Assembly (NCBI GenBank): GCA_963820965.1
Contig: CAWGCC010000036.1
Location: 1-64,000 of the forward strand
DNA: 64,000 nucleotides
Origin: DATEDA01 sp963820965
GTDB lineage: Bacteria > Pseudomonadota > Gammaproteobacteria > Burkholderiales > SG8-39
Reading direction: 5' to 3'
Shown here: positions 1 to 8,849 of the stretch, piece after piece
Position numbering within the stretch: position 1 is the first letter of the stretch
Layout: each line of letters starts with the position of its first letter
Notes under the pieces: model-generated
Told to the model about the DNA's origin: nothing
Databases searched by the model: none
The model's input: only the letters and a program-made list of their open reading frames with translations
Program-made: the position numbers and the translations under genes

Positions 1-42
1 ATCTGCTTGACGCCGAAAGAGACGGAACGATCCTGTCGCGCG

Positions 43-306
43 TCACCGATAAAGCAGCACGGCTTCCCGCTCTTCGCCCCACGCATCCTCATCGGGGCGC
101 ACGAGCGCGTCGAGGTCGGCCGCGGTAGCCGCGGGATCGTCCACCCAGGTTCGCAGCAGCTCGCTGCCGTTGATCACATCGATTGGGAGACGGCCCTGTT
201 CGTACTCGTACGGAAAGTCGCGCCACAACTTGTACTCGGGCCGCAGCGCGCGTAATGCCTTGAACGCGAGAGCGATGAGCCGCCACGGGCGAAATGCGTC
301 GTGATC
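43..306 (-). pseudogene. 3' remnant of a DUF1343 (NamZ-like) gene
   Basis: About 87 C-terminal residues match the end of DUF1343 proteins, which include exo-beta-N-acetylmuramidases of the NamZ type. The recognisable features are an AFRPWRL segment, a PYEYEQGRLPIDVINGS motif and an alternating Glu/Tyr tail ending in VLLYR. The natural stop is kept at 43-45. Upstream of about 306 the frame stays open to 441, but the residues no longer resemble the family, so roughly the first 300 residues of the parent protein are gone. No start codon or ribosome site belongs to this piece. I read it as a truncated gene left by a rearrangement next to the toxin-antitoxin genes. It could continue past the left edge only in the 3' direction, so the loss of its 5' part is real within this window. 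Confidence 0.6.
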
Positions 307-427
307 GTATTCCCGGCGCCGGCAATGTACAGAGCGGCAGCCAGCGAAGTCGGCAAGACGTCCGTCGACCGCGCTACCGGGCCGGTGGCGGTTTACCTCC
401 GACAAGCCGACTTCCCCAGAGGCTGCC

Positions 428-937
428 CTAGCCGGTTCCAAGCAGCGCCTTGCTGGCGGTCGACGTCAGCAGGAAGAGGCGTTGGGGTCGGCTGGGAAAG
501 GGCAGGAAGCCGAACGCGCGATAGAAGGCGGCTGCGCCGTCGTCCTTGGCGTCGACCACGATCGCGAACACGGCGACGGACTGTCCGGCACCGAGAATGC
601 GCCGGACGGCGTCGGCGAGGAGCAACTCACCCACGCTGCGTCCGCGTGCGCGCTCGCCGCGCCCCAGTCGACCGATCAATGCCGCGGGAATTGCTTCGTA
701 GCGGGGCAGCTTCCTGGCGATCTCTTCGGGCAGATCTTCAATCGCAAGCGTGTACGTGCTGAGGCTGTAGAAGCCGACGACGCCCAACTCGTCGTCAACG
801 GCCACAAACACTCGCGCCACGTTGCGCTTCTCGTCCTGGCTCGCCCGGTGGTGGAACCAATCATCGAGTTCCTGCTGGCCGCACGAGAACCCCGCCCGGT
901 CGTGGCGCTTGCCGAGCGGCTCGATCGTTATTCCCAA
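428..937 (-). CDS. GNAT-family N-acetyltransferase, TacT-like toxin
   Basis: This 169-residue protein has the layout of type II toxin acetyltransferases, which acetylate charged tRNA. It opens with an IEPLGKRHDRAGFSCG segment and a DDWFHHRASQDEKRNVARVFV core, and it has an acetyl-CoA loop around GRLGRGERARGRSVGE. The C-terminal AAFYRAFGF holds the tyrosine that acts as general acid in TacT enzymes. The likely start is a TTG at 935-937, six bases after the stop of the DUF1778 gene upstream, so the two are one transcript. Gene order antitoxin-toxin is usual for this family. Function is inferred from family and context; the tRNA target cannot be read from sequence. Confidence 0.85.
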   Translation of the reverse strand: MGITIEPLGKRHDRAGFSCGQQELDDWFHHRASQDEKRNVARVFVAVDDELGVVGFYSLSTYTLAIEDLPEEIARKLPRYEAIPAALIGRLGRGERARGRSVGELLLADAVRRILGAGQSVAVFAIVVDAKDDGAAAFYRAFGFLPFPSRPQRLFLLTSTASKALLGTG

Positions 938-943
938 GGGGGA

Positions 944-1240
944 TCAGCCGAACAGCTCGCGGTGGCGCTTCAGCGCGGCGATGAGCCGCTTCGAGGGCTC
1001 CGGTGGGCTCCGCACCGCATCGAGGAAAGTGTCACGGTCCGCGCCGCGCAGCACCATCCGCTCGTGCTCCTCGAGCACCCGACGGGCGCCCTCGTACGCT
1101 AGATCGCCGGCTGCCAGTCCGGTAACGGAGACGGCCCGCTGGATGATCTTCTTCGCTGCCGGCGCGAGCCGCAGTTCCATCCGCTCGGTCTTGAGCTCTC
1201 GCTGCCCTTGCGGGCGCTTGCGACGAGTCACGGTTGCCAT
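944..1240 (-). CDS. DUF1778 antitoxin, TacA-like
   Basis: This 98-residue protein carries the DUF1778 ribbon-helix-helix signature: a basic N-terminus (TRRKRPQ), then ERMELRLAPAAKKIIQRA, which forms the beta strand and first helix. A C-terminal tail (RDTFLDAVRSPPEP) is the part that wraps the GNAT toxin in this family. The ATG at 1238-1240 is chosen because GGGAGGTG lies just upstream, although the frame is open further 5'. It ends six bases before the acetyltransferase. The N-terminal domain would bind the operon promoter and repress it together with the toxin. Confidence 0.85.
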   Translation of the reverse strand: MATVTRRKRPQGQRELKTERMELRLAPAAKKIIQRAVSVTGLAAGDLAYEGARRVLEEHERMVLRGADRDTFLDAVRSPPEPSKRLIAALKRHRELFG

Positions 1241-1436
1241 GGCACCTCCCGCGGCTAGAATGTACGGCGTAATGCCGTGCATTCTGGCAGAGCCCTGTTT
1301 CGACCGGCAACCCGCGGCGCGTTGCCCTCGGCCGCGCTTGTGCTCCACTTGTGCTCCCGCAAGTCAGAGGTATCGGGTTGCCCGGTTGGCCATATAGAGG
1401 GCGAAGAACTCGCGATACTCACGCACGGAAAGCGGC

Positions 1437-1464
1437 TTGACGAACATACGAATATTCGTATAAT
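1437..1464 (+). promoter_or_regulatory. Sigma-70 promoter with embedded palindromic operator for the HigB/HigA pair
   Basis: TTGACG (1437-1442) and a perfect TATAAT (1459-1464) are separated by 16 bases. Between and across them is a perfect 16-base palindrome, ATACGAATATTCGTAT (1446-1461), which overlaps the -10 box. A repressor bound there would exclude RNA polymerase, as expected for autorepression by the XRE antitoxin. Predicted transcription starts about seven bases after the -10 box, at or next to the A of the toxin ATG at 1471. Confidence 0.75.
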
Positions 1465-1470
1465 GCGGTC

Positions 1471-1812
1471 ATGAAGCCGGTGCGCTTCATGGGAAGCGCG
1501 AAGGACGATCTCTCCGCGTTCCCGAAATCTGCGCGCGCCCGTGCAGGTTATGACCTGTTCATGGTGCAAGTCGGACGCGACCCCGACGACTGGAAGCCGA
1601 TGCCCACGGTTGGGCGAGGTGCGTGCGAGGTACGGGTGAGAGACCAGGCGGGGGCGTTCCGGGTCGTCTATGTCGCCAAGTTCGAGCACGCGGTGTACGT
1701 CTTGCACGCATTTCAGAAGAAGAGCCGGAAGACTTCGCCTTCGGACTTGAAACTGGCGAGACAGCGCTACCGGGACGCACAAGCACTCACGAAAGGTACG
1801 AGCCGTGGCTAA
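1471..1812 (+). CDS. RelE/HigB superfamily toxin (phage Gp49-like)
   Basis: A 113-residue protein of the Gp49-like HigB group, whose members cleave mRNA at the ribosome. Family marks are KPVRFMGSAKDDLSAFP at the N-terminus, the central VGRGACEVRVRD strand with GAFRVVYVAKFEHAVYVLHAF, and the basic FQKKSRKTS segment that carries catalytic and RNA-contact residues. It overlaps the downstream antitoxin gene by eight bases, toxin first, the order typical of HigBA. The ATG follows the -10 box by six bases with no room for a ribosome site, so translation may be leaderless. Confidence 0.85.
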   Translation: MKPVRFMGSAKDDLSAFPKSARARAGYDLFMVQVGRDPDDWKPMPTVGRGACEVRVRDQAGAFRVVYVAKFEHAVYVLHAFQKKSRKTSPSDLKLARQRYRDAQALTKGTSRG

Positions 1813-2089
1813 GAGAGTGACTGAATCGAGCGGCAACATTTTTCTGGATCTGGGATTTCCGCCCCACGAGGCGGAAGTGATGCTGCTGCGCGCGAAGCTG
1901 GCGGAAGCTCTGCGTGTCTGGATGGAGCGGGAGAGGCTGACCCAAGCGGGGGCTGCGAAGCGCCTGGGGATCTCGCAGCCGCGCGTGTCGGAAATCGTGC
2001 GTGGCAAGGTTGAGCTGCTTTCGCTCGACTACCTGGTGGGGCTGTGCGCGAAGGCGGGGATGCCGGTCGGCGTGCGGCTAGCGGCGTGA
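1805..2089 (+). CDS. XRE-family antitoxin, HigA-like
   Basis: This 94-residue protein contains a helix-turn-helix of the XRE type: LTQAGAAKRLGISQPRVSEI, followed by RGKVELLSLDYLVGLCAKAG. The N-terminal 30 residues (IFLDLGFPPHEAEVMLLRAKL) are typical of antitoxins paired with Gp49-like toxins. Its start overlaps the toxin gene by eight bases, so the two are translationally coupled. It is the obvious candidate to bind the palindrome at 1446-1461. Confidence 0.88.
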   Translation: MAKRVTESSGNIFLDLGFPPHEAEVMLLRAKLAEALRVWMERERLTQAGAAKRLGISQPRVSEIVRGKVELLSLDYLVGLCAKAGMPVGVRLAA

Positions 2090-2167
2090 GGCGAAAGTCA
2101 CCGGGCTATCGACCGATCGACGCGAACCCCTAAACCCTTCGCACGGCTTGGTTCGCGGCGGTGATGG

Positions 2168-4386
2168 TCACGCCAGGTTGAAGGGCAGCTGGCGCAGCGG
2201 CTTGCCGGTCAGCCGCGCGATGGCGTTGGCGAACGCCGGCGCCAACGGCGGCAGGCCGGGCTCGCCCATGCCGGTCGGCGGTTCGGCGCTGGGCACAATG
2301 TGGACATCAAACTCGGGCATGTCGGTGATGCGCGCCACCGTGAAGTCGCCAAAGTTGCTCTGCTCGACAACGCCGTCCTTCAGCGTGATGGCCGAACCTG
2401 GCAGGCACATCGACAGGCCCATGACCGCAGCGCCCTGCACCTGCGCTTCCACGCTGCGCGGGTTGACCGCGAGGTTGCAGTGCACGCCGGCGGTCACGCG
2501 ATGCAGCACCGGCCGGCCGTCCCGCACCGAGGCCTCCACCACATAGGCCACCACCGAGTTGAACGACTCGTGCACCGCCACGCCCCAGGCACGGCCGGCA
2601 GGCAGGCGCTTCTTGCCGTAGCCGCTCTTGTCCACCGCCAGCTGCAGCGCGGCGCGGTGGCGCGGGTGCTTGTCGCCGAACAACCGCATCCGGTAGGCCA
2701 CCGGATCCTGCTTGGTGGCGCGGGCGATCTCGTCGAGCAAGGTCTCCATCACGAAGGCGGTGTGGGTAGAACCCACGCTGCGCCACCACAGCACCGGCAC
2801 GTTGACCTTGGGGTGGTGCACCGTCAGCCGCATCGGCAGCGGGTACGGATCGCGCATGCCCTCCGTGGCCGTGGCGTCGATGCCGTTCTTCACTTGGAAT
2901 TCCCCGAACACCGTGCCCGTGGTAATGGACTGGCCGACGATGACGTGGTCCCAGGCCAGCACCTGGCCGCGTTCGTCGAAGCCGATGCGCGCGCGGTGCA
3001 GGTGCATGGGGCGGTAGTAGCCGCCCTTGATGTCGTCCTCGCGGCTCCAGAGCGTGCGCACCGGCGCGTTCAGGCCGGCGGCGCGAGCGGCCTTGGCGAT
3101 CTCGCAGGCCTCGACCACGTAGTCGCTCGTGCCGACGAAACGCCGGCCAAAGCCGCCGCCCGCCATCTGCACATGCATCTTCACCTGCTCGGGCTTGATG
3201 CCCAGCACGCGCGCGGCCGCGGCAGCGTCCAGACCGGGGCACTGGGTGCCGACCCAGAGCTCGGCGCGCCCGTCGGACAGCTGGACGGTGCAGTTCAGCG
3301 GCTCCATCGGCGCGTGGGCCAGGTAGGGGAACACGAACTCGGCTTCCAGCTTGCGCGGGGCGGTGGCCAGCGGCGCCATGTCGGCCTCGAACTGGCGCGG
3401 GCCAGGGCGACCGGCCAGCTCGCGGTACTGGGCCAGCAACCGTTCGCTGTCCACCTTCTCCACCGAGGCCGTGTCCCACTGCAGCTTGAGCGCGTCGCGC
3501 CCCTGCTTGGCCGGCCAGTAGCCGTCGGCCACCACGGCCACGCCTTCGCCACCGCGGTCCAGCGGCACGCGCAGCACGGCCTTCACGCCCTTGATGGCGC
3601 GCGCGGCGCTGTCGTCCACCGTGGTCAGTCGCGCGCCGAATACGGGCGGATGCGCCACCACGGCGGTGAGCTGACCGGACAGGCGCGTGTCGATGCCGAA
3701 GTCCTGTCGCCCGCTGCTCTTGGCACGCGCATCCAGGCGCGTGGTGGGGCGGCCGATGATCCGGAAGTCCTTGGGGTTCTTCAGCGTGACCTTCTCGGGC
3801 ACCGGCAGGGCCATGGCGGCCTCGGCCAGTTCGCCGTAACCCAGCTTGCGGCCACCCGGGCCGAGCACCGTGCCGGCTTGCGTGCGCAGCGTGGCCACGC
3901 CCACGTTCCAGCGCGCCGCCGCCGCGGACAGCAACATGGCCCGGGCGCGCGCACCGAGCTCGCGGTACTGCGTGAAGCTGTTCTTGACCGAATGGGAACC
4001 GCCGGTGAGGTGAATGCCGAAGAGCGGGTCGACGTAGGCCGGGTCGTTCGAGCCGTTCCGGCTGCGCACCAGGCTCCAGTCCGCGTCGAGCTCCTCTGCC
4101 AGGATCATCGGCAAGCCGGTCTCCACGCCCTGGCCGAACTCCAGCCGGTTGATGGTCACCGTGACCTCGCCATTGGGGGCGATCTGCACGAAGGCCGATG
4201 GCTGTTGCGTCGGCTTCAGGGCGCTGGCCGCCTGGCCGCCACCGGTGGCTTGTGCCGTCGCCAGGTGGGAAAGGCGCCGAGCGCGAGGCCGCCGGCACCG
4301 GCCAGCTTCAGGAAGCTGCGGCGCGACAGCGTGGCGGCTTCGTCGGCTTGGCCCCGGGCCAGCAGGCGCTGCAGGGCGCGCGGCAT
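2168..4386 (-). CDS. Molybdopterin-dependent oxidoreductase large subunit, IorB-like (one frameshift)
   Basis: About 739 residues of a xanthine-dehydrogenase-family large subunit of the isoquinoline 1-oxidoreductase beta (aldehyde dehydrogenase) type. The start at 4386 gives a twin-arginine signal, SRRSFLKLAGAGGLALG, for export of the folded molybdenum enzyme. A one-base deletion near 4260-4275 separates that signal from the body of the protein, which resumes at ATAQATGGGQAAS. Molybdenum cofactor contacts are visible: GGGFGRRF in the middle and a GEPGLPPLAPAFANAI motif near the end with the catalytic glutamate. It follows the 2Fe-2S subunit gene, 38 bases downstream. Substrate is unknown; the family oxidises aldehydes or N-heterocycles. 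Confidence 0.85.
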
Positions 4387-4424
4387 TTCGCTCGCGGTCG
4401 AAATTTGGCAACATGGCGGCTCCT

Positions 4425-4898
<474 letters not shown>

Positions 4899-4964
4899 CG
4901 TGGTCTCCTGATCAGAAATCGCCATCGGTTGACTTAAAAAGATCTTCGAGCGCGCGCACTTGCT

Positions 4965-5630
4965 TCAAGCGAGCTTGGCCCACTCAAGCGAGATTGGCCC
5001 TGCTATCTCCGTTCGGACCTCCTGCAAGAGCTCCTCGCGGCTCTTCTGCCAGAAGATGCGGCCGCGGCGCAGGAAGACGTGCCGAATGAGGCGGCCGCCG
5101 CGCGCCTCGACCCGCTTCGCGAACGCGTCGGTCTCCGCCTGCTCGAAGCGGCTGTTGCCGGTCGTTACGAGCACGACTTCCTTGCCCGTCAGCTCAGCCT
5201 GCTCCACGTAGGTCCAGAGCGGCGTCGCCGGGCGGAACATCCAGGTCGGCGACACGAGGAAAACGCGGCGCGCCCGAGCGAGGTCGATCGGCTCGACGCG
5301 GATCGGTGGAAGCGCACGCGCCCTCGCGTCGGAGACGGCCTTTCGTTGGCCCGAGAAGTCACGAGGATAGTCCGCGTCGATCCGGGCGATGGGCGCGATG
5401 AACAGGCGTGCGATCTCGCGGGCCGCGGCCTCCGAGTGGCCCGAGCGAGAGTAGTAGACGACCGCGACCTCCCGGTCGGGCTCGCCCGGCGGCGCGTAAG
5501 GGTCGCTCGGCGCATAGGTCTGGTCTTTCACCGCCATGACGGTGAAGGCGCCGGCGCCCCCGAGGGCGGCCGCACCCATCGCGATGAGGAGAACGCGCCT
5601 CTTACTGATCATCGTGTGCCCATGCATCAA
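4965..5630 (-). CDS. Membrane-anchored or exported flavodoxin-like protein
   Basis: This 221-residue protein has a hydrophobic N-terminal segment (VLLIAMGAAALGGAGAFTVMA) and then a flavodoxin-like fold. AVVYYSRSGHSEAAAREIA is the FMN-phosphate loop in the YSRTGNT style. VFLVSPTWMFRPATPLWTYVEQ and VVLVTTGNSRFEQAE are the second and third flavin-contact regions. It lies between the aldo-keto reductase gene and iorA in the same orientation, so it may pass electrons within this redox set. Start choice is uncertain, since ATG at 5610-5612 would also give the signal segment and neither has a strong ribosome site. Confidence 0.7.
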   Translation of the reverse strand: MMHGHTMISKRRVLLIAMGAAALGGAGAFTVMAVKDQTYAPSDPYAPPGEPDREVAVVYYSRSGHSEAAAREIARLFIAPIARIDADYPRDFSGQRKAVSDARARALPPIRVEPIDLARARRVFLVSPTWMFRPATPLWTYVEQAELTGKEVVLVTTGNSRFEQAETDAFAKRVEARGGRLIRHVFLRRGRIFWQKSREELLQEVRTEIAGPISLEWAKLA

Positions 5631-5676
5631 GGCCGCAGGTCCGCCAGGTCTCTGGGGAGATCAGAAGTCGCGGTGG

Positions 5677-6789
5677 TCAGACGGTTTGATCGACCACCCG
5701 CATCTGCTCTTCATTCATGCGGCCACCGTGCACCTTGATCTTGGACAACGCGATGTCGATCTCGCGAAGATCTGCGGAGGTCAGCTGGACATTGATCGCC
5801 GCCAGGTTTTCGCTCAGGTGGCTCATGTTGCGTGTGCCGGGGATCGGAACGATCCAGGGCTTCTGCGCCAGCAGCCATGCCAGCGAGATCTGGGCCGGCG
5901 TCGCATTCTTCTTTTCTGCAATGCGTTTCAGCAAATCGACAACCGGCTGGTTCGCCGCCATGTTTTCAGGGGAGAAACGGTCGAACCCGGATCGAAGGTC
6001 CGTCTTCGGGTCCAGCCTCGTGCGGGCATCCATCTTCCCGGTGAGATACCCCATGCCGACGGGGCCCCATGGGACGAATCCGATTCCCAGCTCCTCGCAG
6101 GCTCTGAGCACTCCGTTGCGTTCCGGATCCCTTTCCCACACCGCGTATTCAGTCTGGACCGCGGTGACGGGCTGAACGGCATGCGCCCGGCGGATGGTCT
6201 TTGCGCTCGCTTCGGAGAGGCCGAAGTGCAACACCTTTCCCTGTTTGATCAGGTCCTTGATCGCACCCGCCACGTCCTCGATCGGCACGCTCGGATCGAC
6301 CCGGTGCTGGTAGTAGAGATCGATGCGGTCGGTCCTCAGGCGCTTGAGCGAGGCGCCGACCACTTTCTTGATGTGCTCGGGCCTGCTGTTGAGGCCGCCC
6401 TTGTCGAGGTCGAAACCGAACTTGGTCGCGACAAGGACCTTGTCGCGCATGGGCTGGAGCGCTTCTCCGACCAGGTCTTCGTTGGTGAACGGGCCATAGA
6501 CCTCGGCTGTGTCGAAGAACGTGACGCCCTTTTCGTAGGCGGCCCGAATGACCTCAAGGCCCTGGTTCCTTGGCGCGGGAGGTCCGTAGTTGGCGCTGAT
6601 GCTCATGCACCCAGCACCGATCGCCGAGACTTCCAGTTTTCCGAGTTTTCGCGTCTGCATTTTCCCGCTCCGATGGGCGATACCCTTGGGCCGTTCGGGC
6701 GATGCGGCCCACGCCAACGGCTTGACGGCCAGTCCTGCCCCGATCATGGCCGTGGTGGCCAAAAAGTCACGCCGGCTAATTGCTCGCAT
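5677..6789 (-). CDS. Aldo/keto reductase with Tat signal
   Basis: A 370-residue aldo-keto reductase of the YakC/AKR13-like group, with the catalytic tetrad in place: Asp and Tyr in FFDTAEVYGP, Lys in VLVATKFGFD and His in LYYQHRVD. The C-terminal NADPH site shows IVPIPGTRNMSHLSENL. Unlike most family members it has a twin-arginine leader (SRRDFLATTAMIGAGLAV), which suggests export with bound cofactor or a membrane-linked role. It starts two bases after the stop of the SDR gene, so the two are co-transcribed. Substrate is not evident. Confidence 0.9.
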   Translation of the reverse strand: MRAISRRDFLATTAMIGAGLAVKPLAWAASPERPKGIAHRSGKMQTRKLGKLEVSAIGAGCMSISANYGPPAPRNQGLEVIRAAYEKGVTFFDTAEVYGPFTNEDLVGEALQPMRDKVLVATKFGFDLDKGGLNSRPEHIKKVVGASLKRLRTDRIDLYYQHRVDPSVPIEDVAGAIKDLIKQGKVLHFGLSEASAKTIRRAHAVQPVTAVQTEYAVWERDPERNGVLRACEELGIGFVPWGPVGMGYLTGKMDARTRLDPKTDLRSGFDRFSPENMAANQPVVDLLKRIAEKKNATPAQISLAWLLAQKPWIVPIPGTRNMSHLSENLAAINVQLTSADLREIDIALSKIKVHGGRMNEEQMRVVDQTV

Positions 6790-6791
6790 GA

Positions 6792-7631
6792 TCAGAAGCT
6801 CCCGCTGGTTGAATTCGAAAGCTCCTCGAAGGCATGCACCGCCTTCAGTCGACCTTCTACCGTCGGCGCAACGGCCGCGATCGCGTCAGCCCCCGCCACG
6901 AATATCCGCGGCGGAGTTTCCATGCCCGCAAGCTGCACCAGGATCTCACCGAGCTTGCTGGGATCGTTCGGCTGCGTGCCCGCGTAGGGAGACCACATTT
7001 CCTTGGCGCTCACCTCGGTCGCCGCGTAATCGTCGATGCGGTTGCCCGCCCACTTCGCGTTGGAATCGGCCAGCAGGTCCGTGCGGAAGAATCCCGGCTC
7101 GACAACCGTGACCTTGATCCCGAACTTCCCGACTTCCTCGATCACGGACAGCGAAAGCCCCTCGACGGCGAACTTGCTCGCGCCGTACGCGCTGCAATGC
7201 TTGAGGCCGACGACGCCGGCCACCGAACTCATGTTGATGATGTGGCCGGAGCGCTGCTTGCGCATGACGGGCAGCGCGGCCCGCATCACGTTCAGCACGC
7301 CCCAGAAGTTGGTGGCGAACTGACGCTCGAAGTCCTGGTTCGTCAGTTCCTCGAAGTTGCCGAGCAGGCTGTAGCCGGCATTGTTCACGACGACGTCGAC
7401 CCGGCCAAACTTCTTCACCGCCTGGTCGAGCGCGGCCTTGGCCCGCGCCTCATCCGAAACGTCCAGTTGGAGAACCTCCAGGTTCCCGCTCGCGACGCCC
7501 TTCAGCGCATTGCGCACCTTTTGCACGTTCCTGCCGGTGGCGACGACGCGATCGCCGGCCTTCAACGCGGCCTTGGCCGCGCCGGCGCCGATACCGCTGC
7601 CCGCACCTGTGATGAACCAGACTTTGCTCAT
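6792..7631 (-). CDS. Short-chain dehydrogenase/reductase
   Basis: A 279-residue classical SDR. The nucleotide-binding glycine motif is TGAGSGIGAG near the N-terminus, NNAGYS follows, the catalytic serine is in INMSSVAGVVG and the active-site pair is YGASK. The SLSVIEEVGKFGIKV segment and the long C-terminal substrate loop match oxidoreductases of the SDR group often placed beside LysR genes. It is the first gene of the minus-strand redox set and starts 96 bases from the divergent LysR gene, which probably controls it. Confidence 0.9.
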   Translation of the reverse strand: MSKVWFITGAGSGIGAGAAKAALKAGDRVVATGRNVQKVRNALKGVASGNLEVLQLDVSDEARAKAALDQAVKKFGRVDVVVNNAGYSLLGNFEELTNQDFERQFATNFWGVLNVMRAALPVMRKQRSGHIINMSSVAGVVGLKHCSAYGASKFAVEGLSLSVIEEVGKFGIKVTVVEPGFFRTDLLADSNAKWAGNRIDDYAATEVSAKEMWSPYAGTQPNDPSKLGEILVQLAGMETPPRIFVAGADAIAAVAPTVEGRLKAVHAFEELSNSTSGSF

Positions 7632-7727
7632 GACGTATTCCTTGGTGTGATGTGCGAACTGTAGGGGCGGGCATCAAAAAGAAAAAGCGCCTAACGCTGC
7701 ACGCCTTGTGAAGGTAAGCTTCAAGGT

Positions 7728-8684
7728 ATGAAGCTGAAGCAACTCGACGGATTGATGGCGTTCTGGAAAGTGGCCGAACACCGCGGGTTCACTGCGGCTG
7801 CCGCAGAACTGGAGGTCTCGCCCTCTGCCCTGAGCCAGGCCATCCGGCAGCTGGAAGCCCGCGTGGGAGTGCGGCTCTTGAATCGGACGACGCGAAGCGT
7901 GAGCCTCACAGAAGCCGGCGAGGCCTACCTCGCGCGGGTCGGTCCCGCCCTTGGCCAGGTGATCGAGGCGGGGGAGGAGCTGAACGTCCTCCAGGGACGC
8001 CCCGCCGGCACGTTGCGCCTCAATGCCGCAAGGATTTCCACCGCGCTGGTTCTGCAACCCATGCTGGCCGGCTTCCTCCGGGAGTATCCCCATGTTCAGC
8101 TCGAGCTGACCTGCGATGAGGGCTTCGTCGACATCGTCGAGAAAGGTTTCGATGCCGGTGTCCGCTTTGGCGAGAGCGTCCACCGTGACATGGTGGCCGT
8201 CCCCCTCGGCGGACCGGTCGCCATCGCTGTGGTCGCTTCACCGGAGTACTTGCGGCGGCTTCCCGCTCCCCGCCATCCGGATGAACTGGTGCGTCACAAC
8301 TGCCTCCGCGTACGCTTTGCCGGCACAGGCATGATCTACAAATGGGAGTTCCAGGTGGATGGCCGGCTCGTGGAGTACGAGGTCAGGGGCAACCTGACCC
8401 TCAGCGACACGCTGTTCAGCCTGGACGCCGCACTCGAGGGCGTCGGATTGGCCTACACCTTCGAGCAGCTGGCACTGCCCTATATCCGAGCCAAGCGGTT
8501 GAAGCGGGTGTTGGCCTCGTTCTCGCCGACGTTTCCGGGCTTTTGCCTGTACTACCCCAGCAGGCGCAATCAGCCGACGAAATTGAAGGCGCTGATTGAG
8601 TACGTGAGTCGTCGCACGCCTTGCTCGGCCACCGCTCGGCGCGAATCACCACGCACTACTCCGCCGCCGAGCTCTCGAAGCTGA
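7728..8684 (+). CDS. LysR-family transcriptional regulator with altered C-terminal tail
   Basis: A 318-residue regulator. The N-terminal winged helix-turn-helix is GLMAFWKVAEHRGFTAAAAEL with SALSQAIRQLEARVGVRLLNR, and the periplasmic-binding-like effector domain follows from about residue 90. It is divergent from the SDR-led operon and is the likely controller of that operon, responding to an unknown small molecule. The family-like sequence ends at about residue 295 (LKALIEYVSRRT). The last 20 or so residues are low-complexity and come from reading an integrase fragment in another frame. The tail is therefore acquired, and the native last few residues may be lost. Confidence 0.88.
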   Translation: MKLKQLDGLMAFWKVAEHRGFTAAAAELEVSPSALSQAIRQLEARVGVRLLNRTTRSVSLTEAGEAYLARVGPALGQVIEAGEELNVLQGRPAGTLRLNAARISTALVLQPMLAGFLREYPHVQLELTCDEGFVDIVEKGFDAGVRFGESVHRDMVAVPLGGPVAIAVVASPEYLRRLPAPRHPDELVRHNCLRVRFAGTGMIYKWEFQVDGRLVEYEVRGNLTLSDTLFSLDAALEGVGLAYTFEQLALPYIRAKRLKRVLASFSPTFPGFCLYYPSRRNQPTKLKALIEYVSRRTPCSATARRESPRTTPPPSSRS

Positions 8685-8785
8685 TCGAGGCGGCGAACCG
8701 TGTGTGCGAACCGGATCGGCGGCAACCCGAGCTGGTGGTGCTTCGTCGCGTGTCGCAAATTCACGCAAGCGAGAGCGACGCTAGC
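8621..8785 (+). pseudogene. C-terminal remnant of a tyrosine recombinase (integrase)
   Basis: In the frame beginning at 8621 the translation LGHRSARITTHYSAAELSKL carries the final His-x-x-(x)-Tyr box of tyrosine integrases, including the catalytic tyrosine, followed by IEAANRVCE and a tail containing LVVLRR. Only the last 50 or so residues exist; the Arg and Lys active-site boxes are absent. The fragment begins inside the 3' end of the LysR gene in a different frame, so the junction is a recombination scar rather than a working integrase. Confidence 0.65.
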
Positions 8786-8849
8786 CGGACTTCGCGGATA
8801 CGTTTTCATCTGCCGGATGTCCAGAAGCTCAAGGAATTACAGCCGGTGC

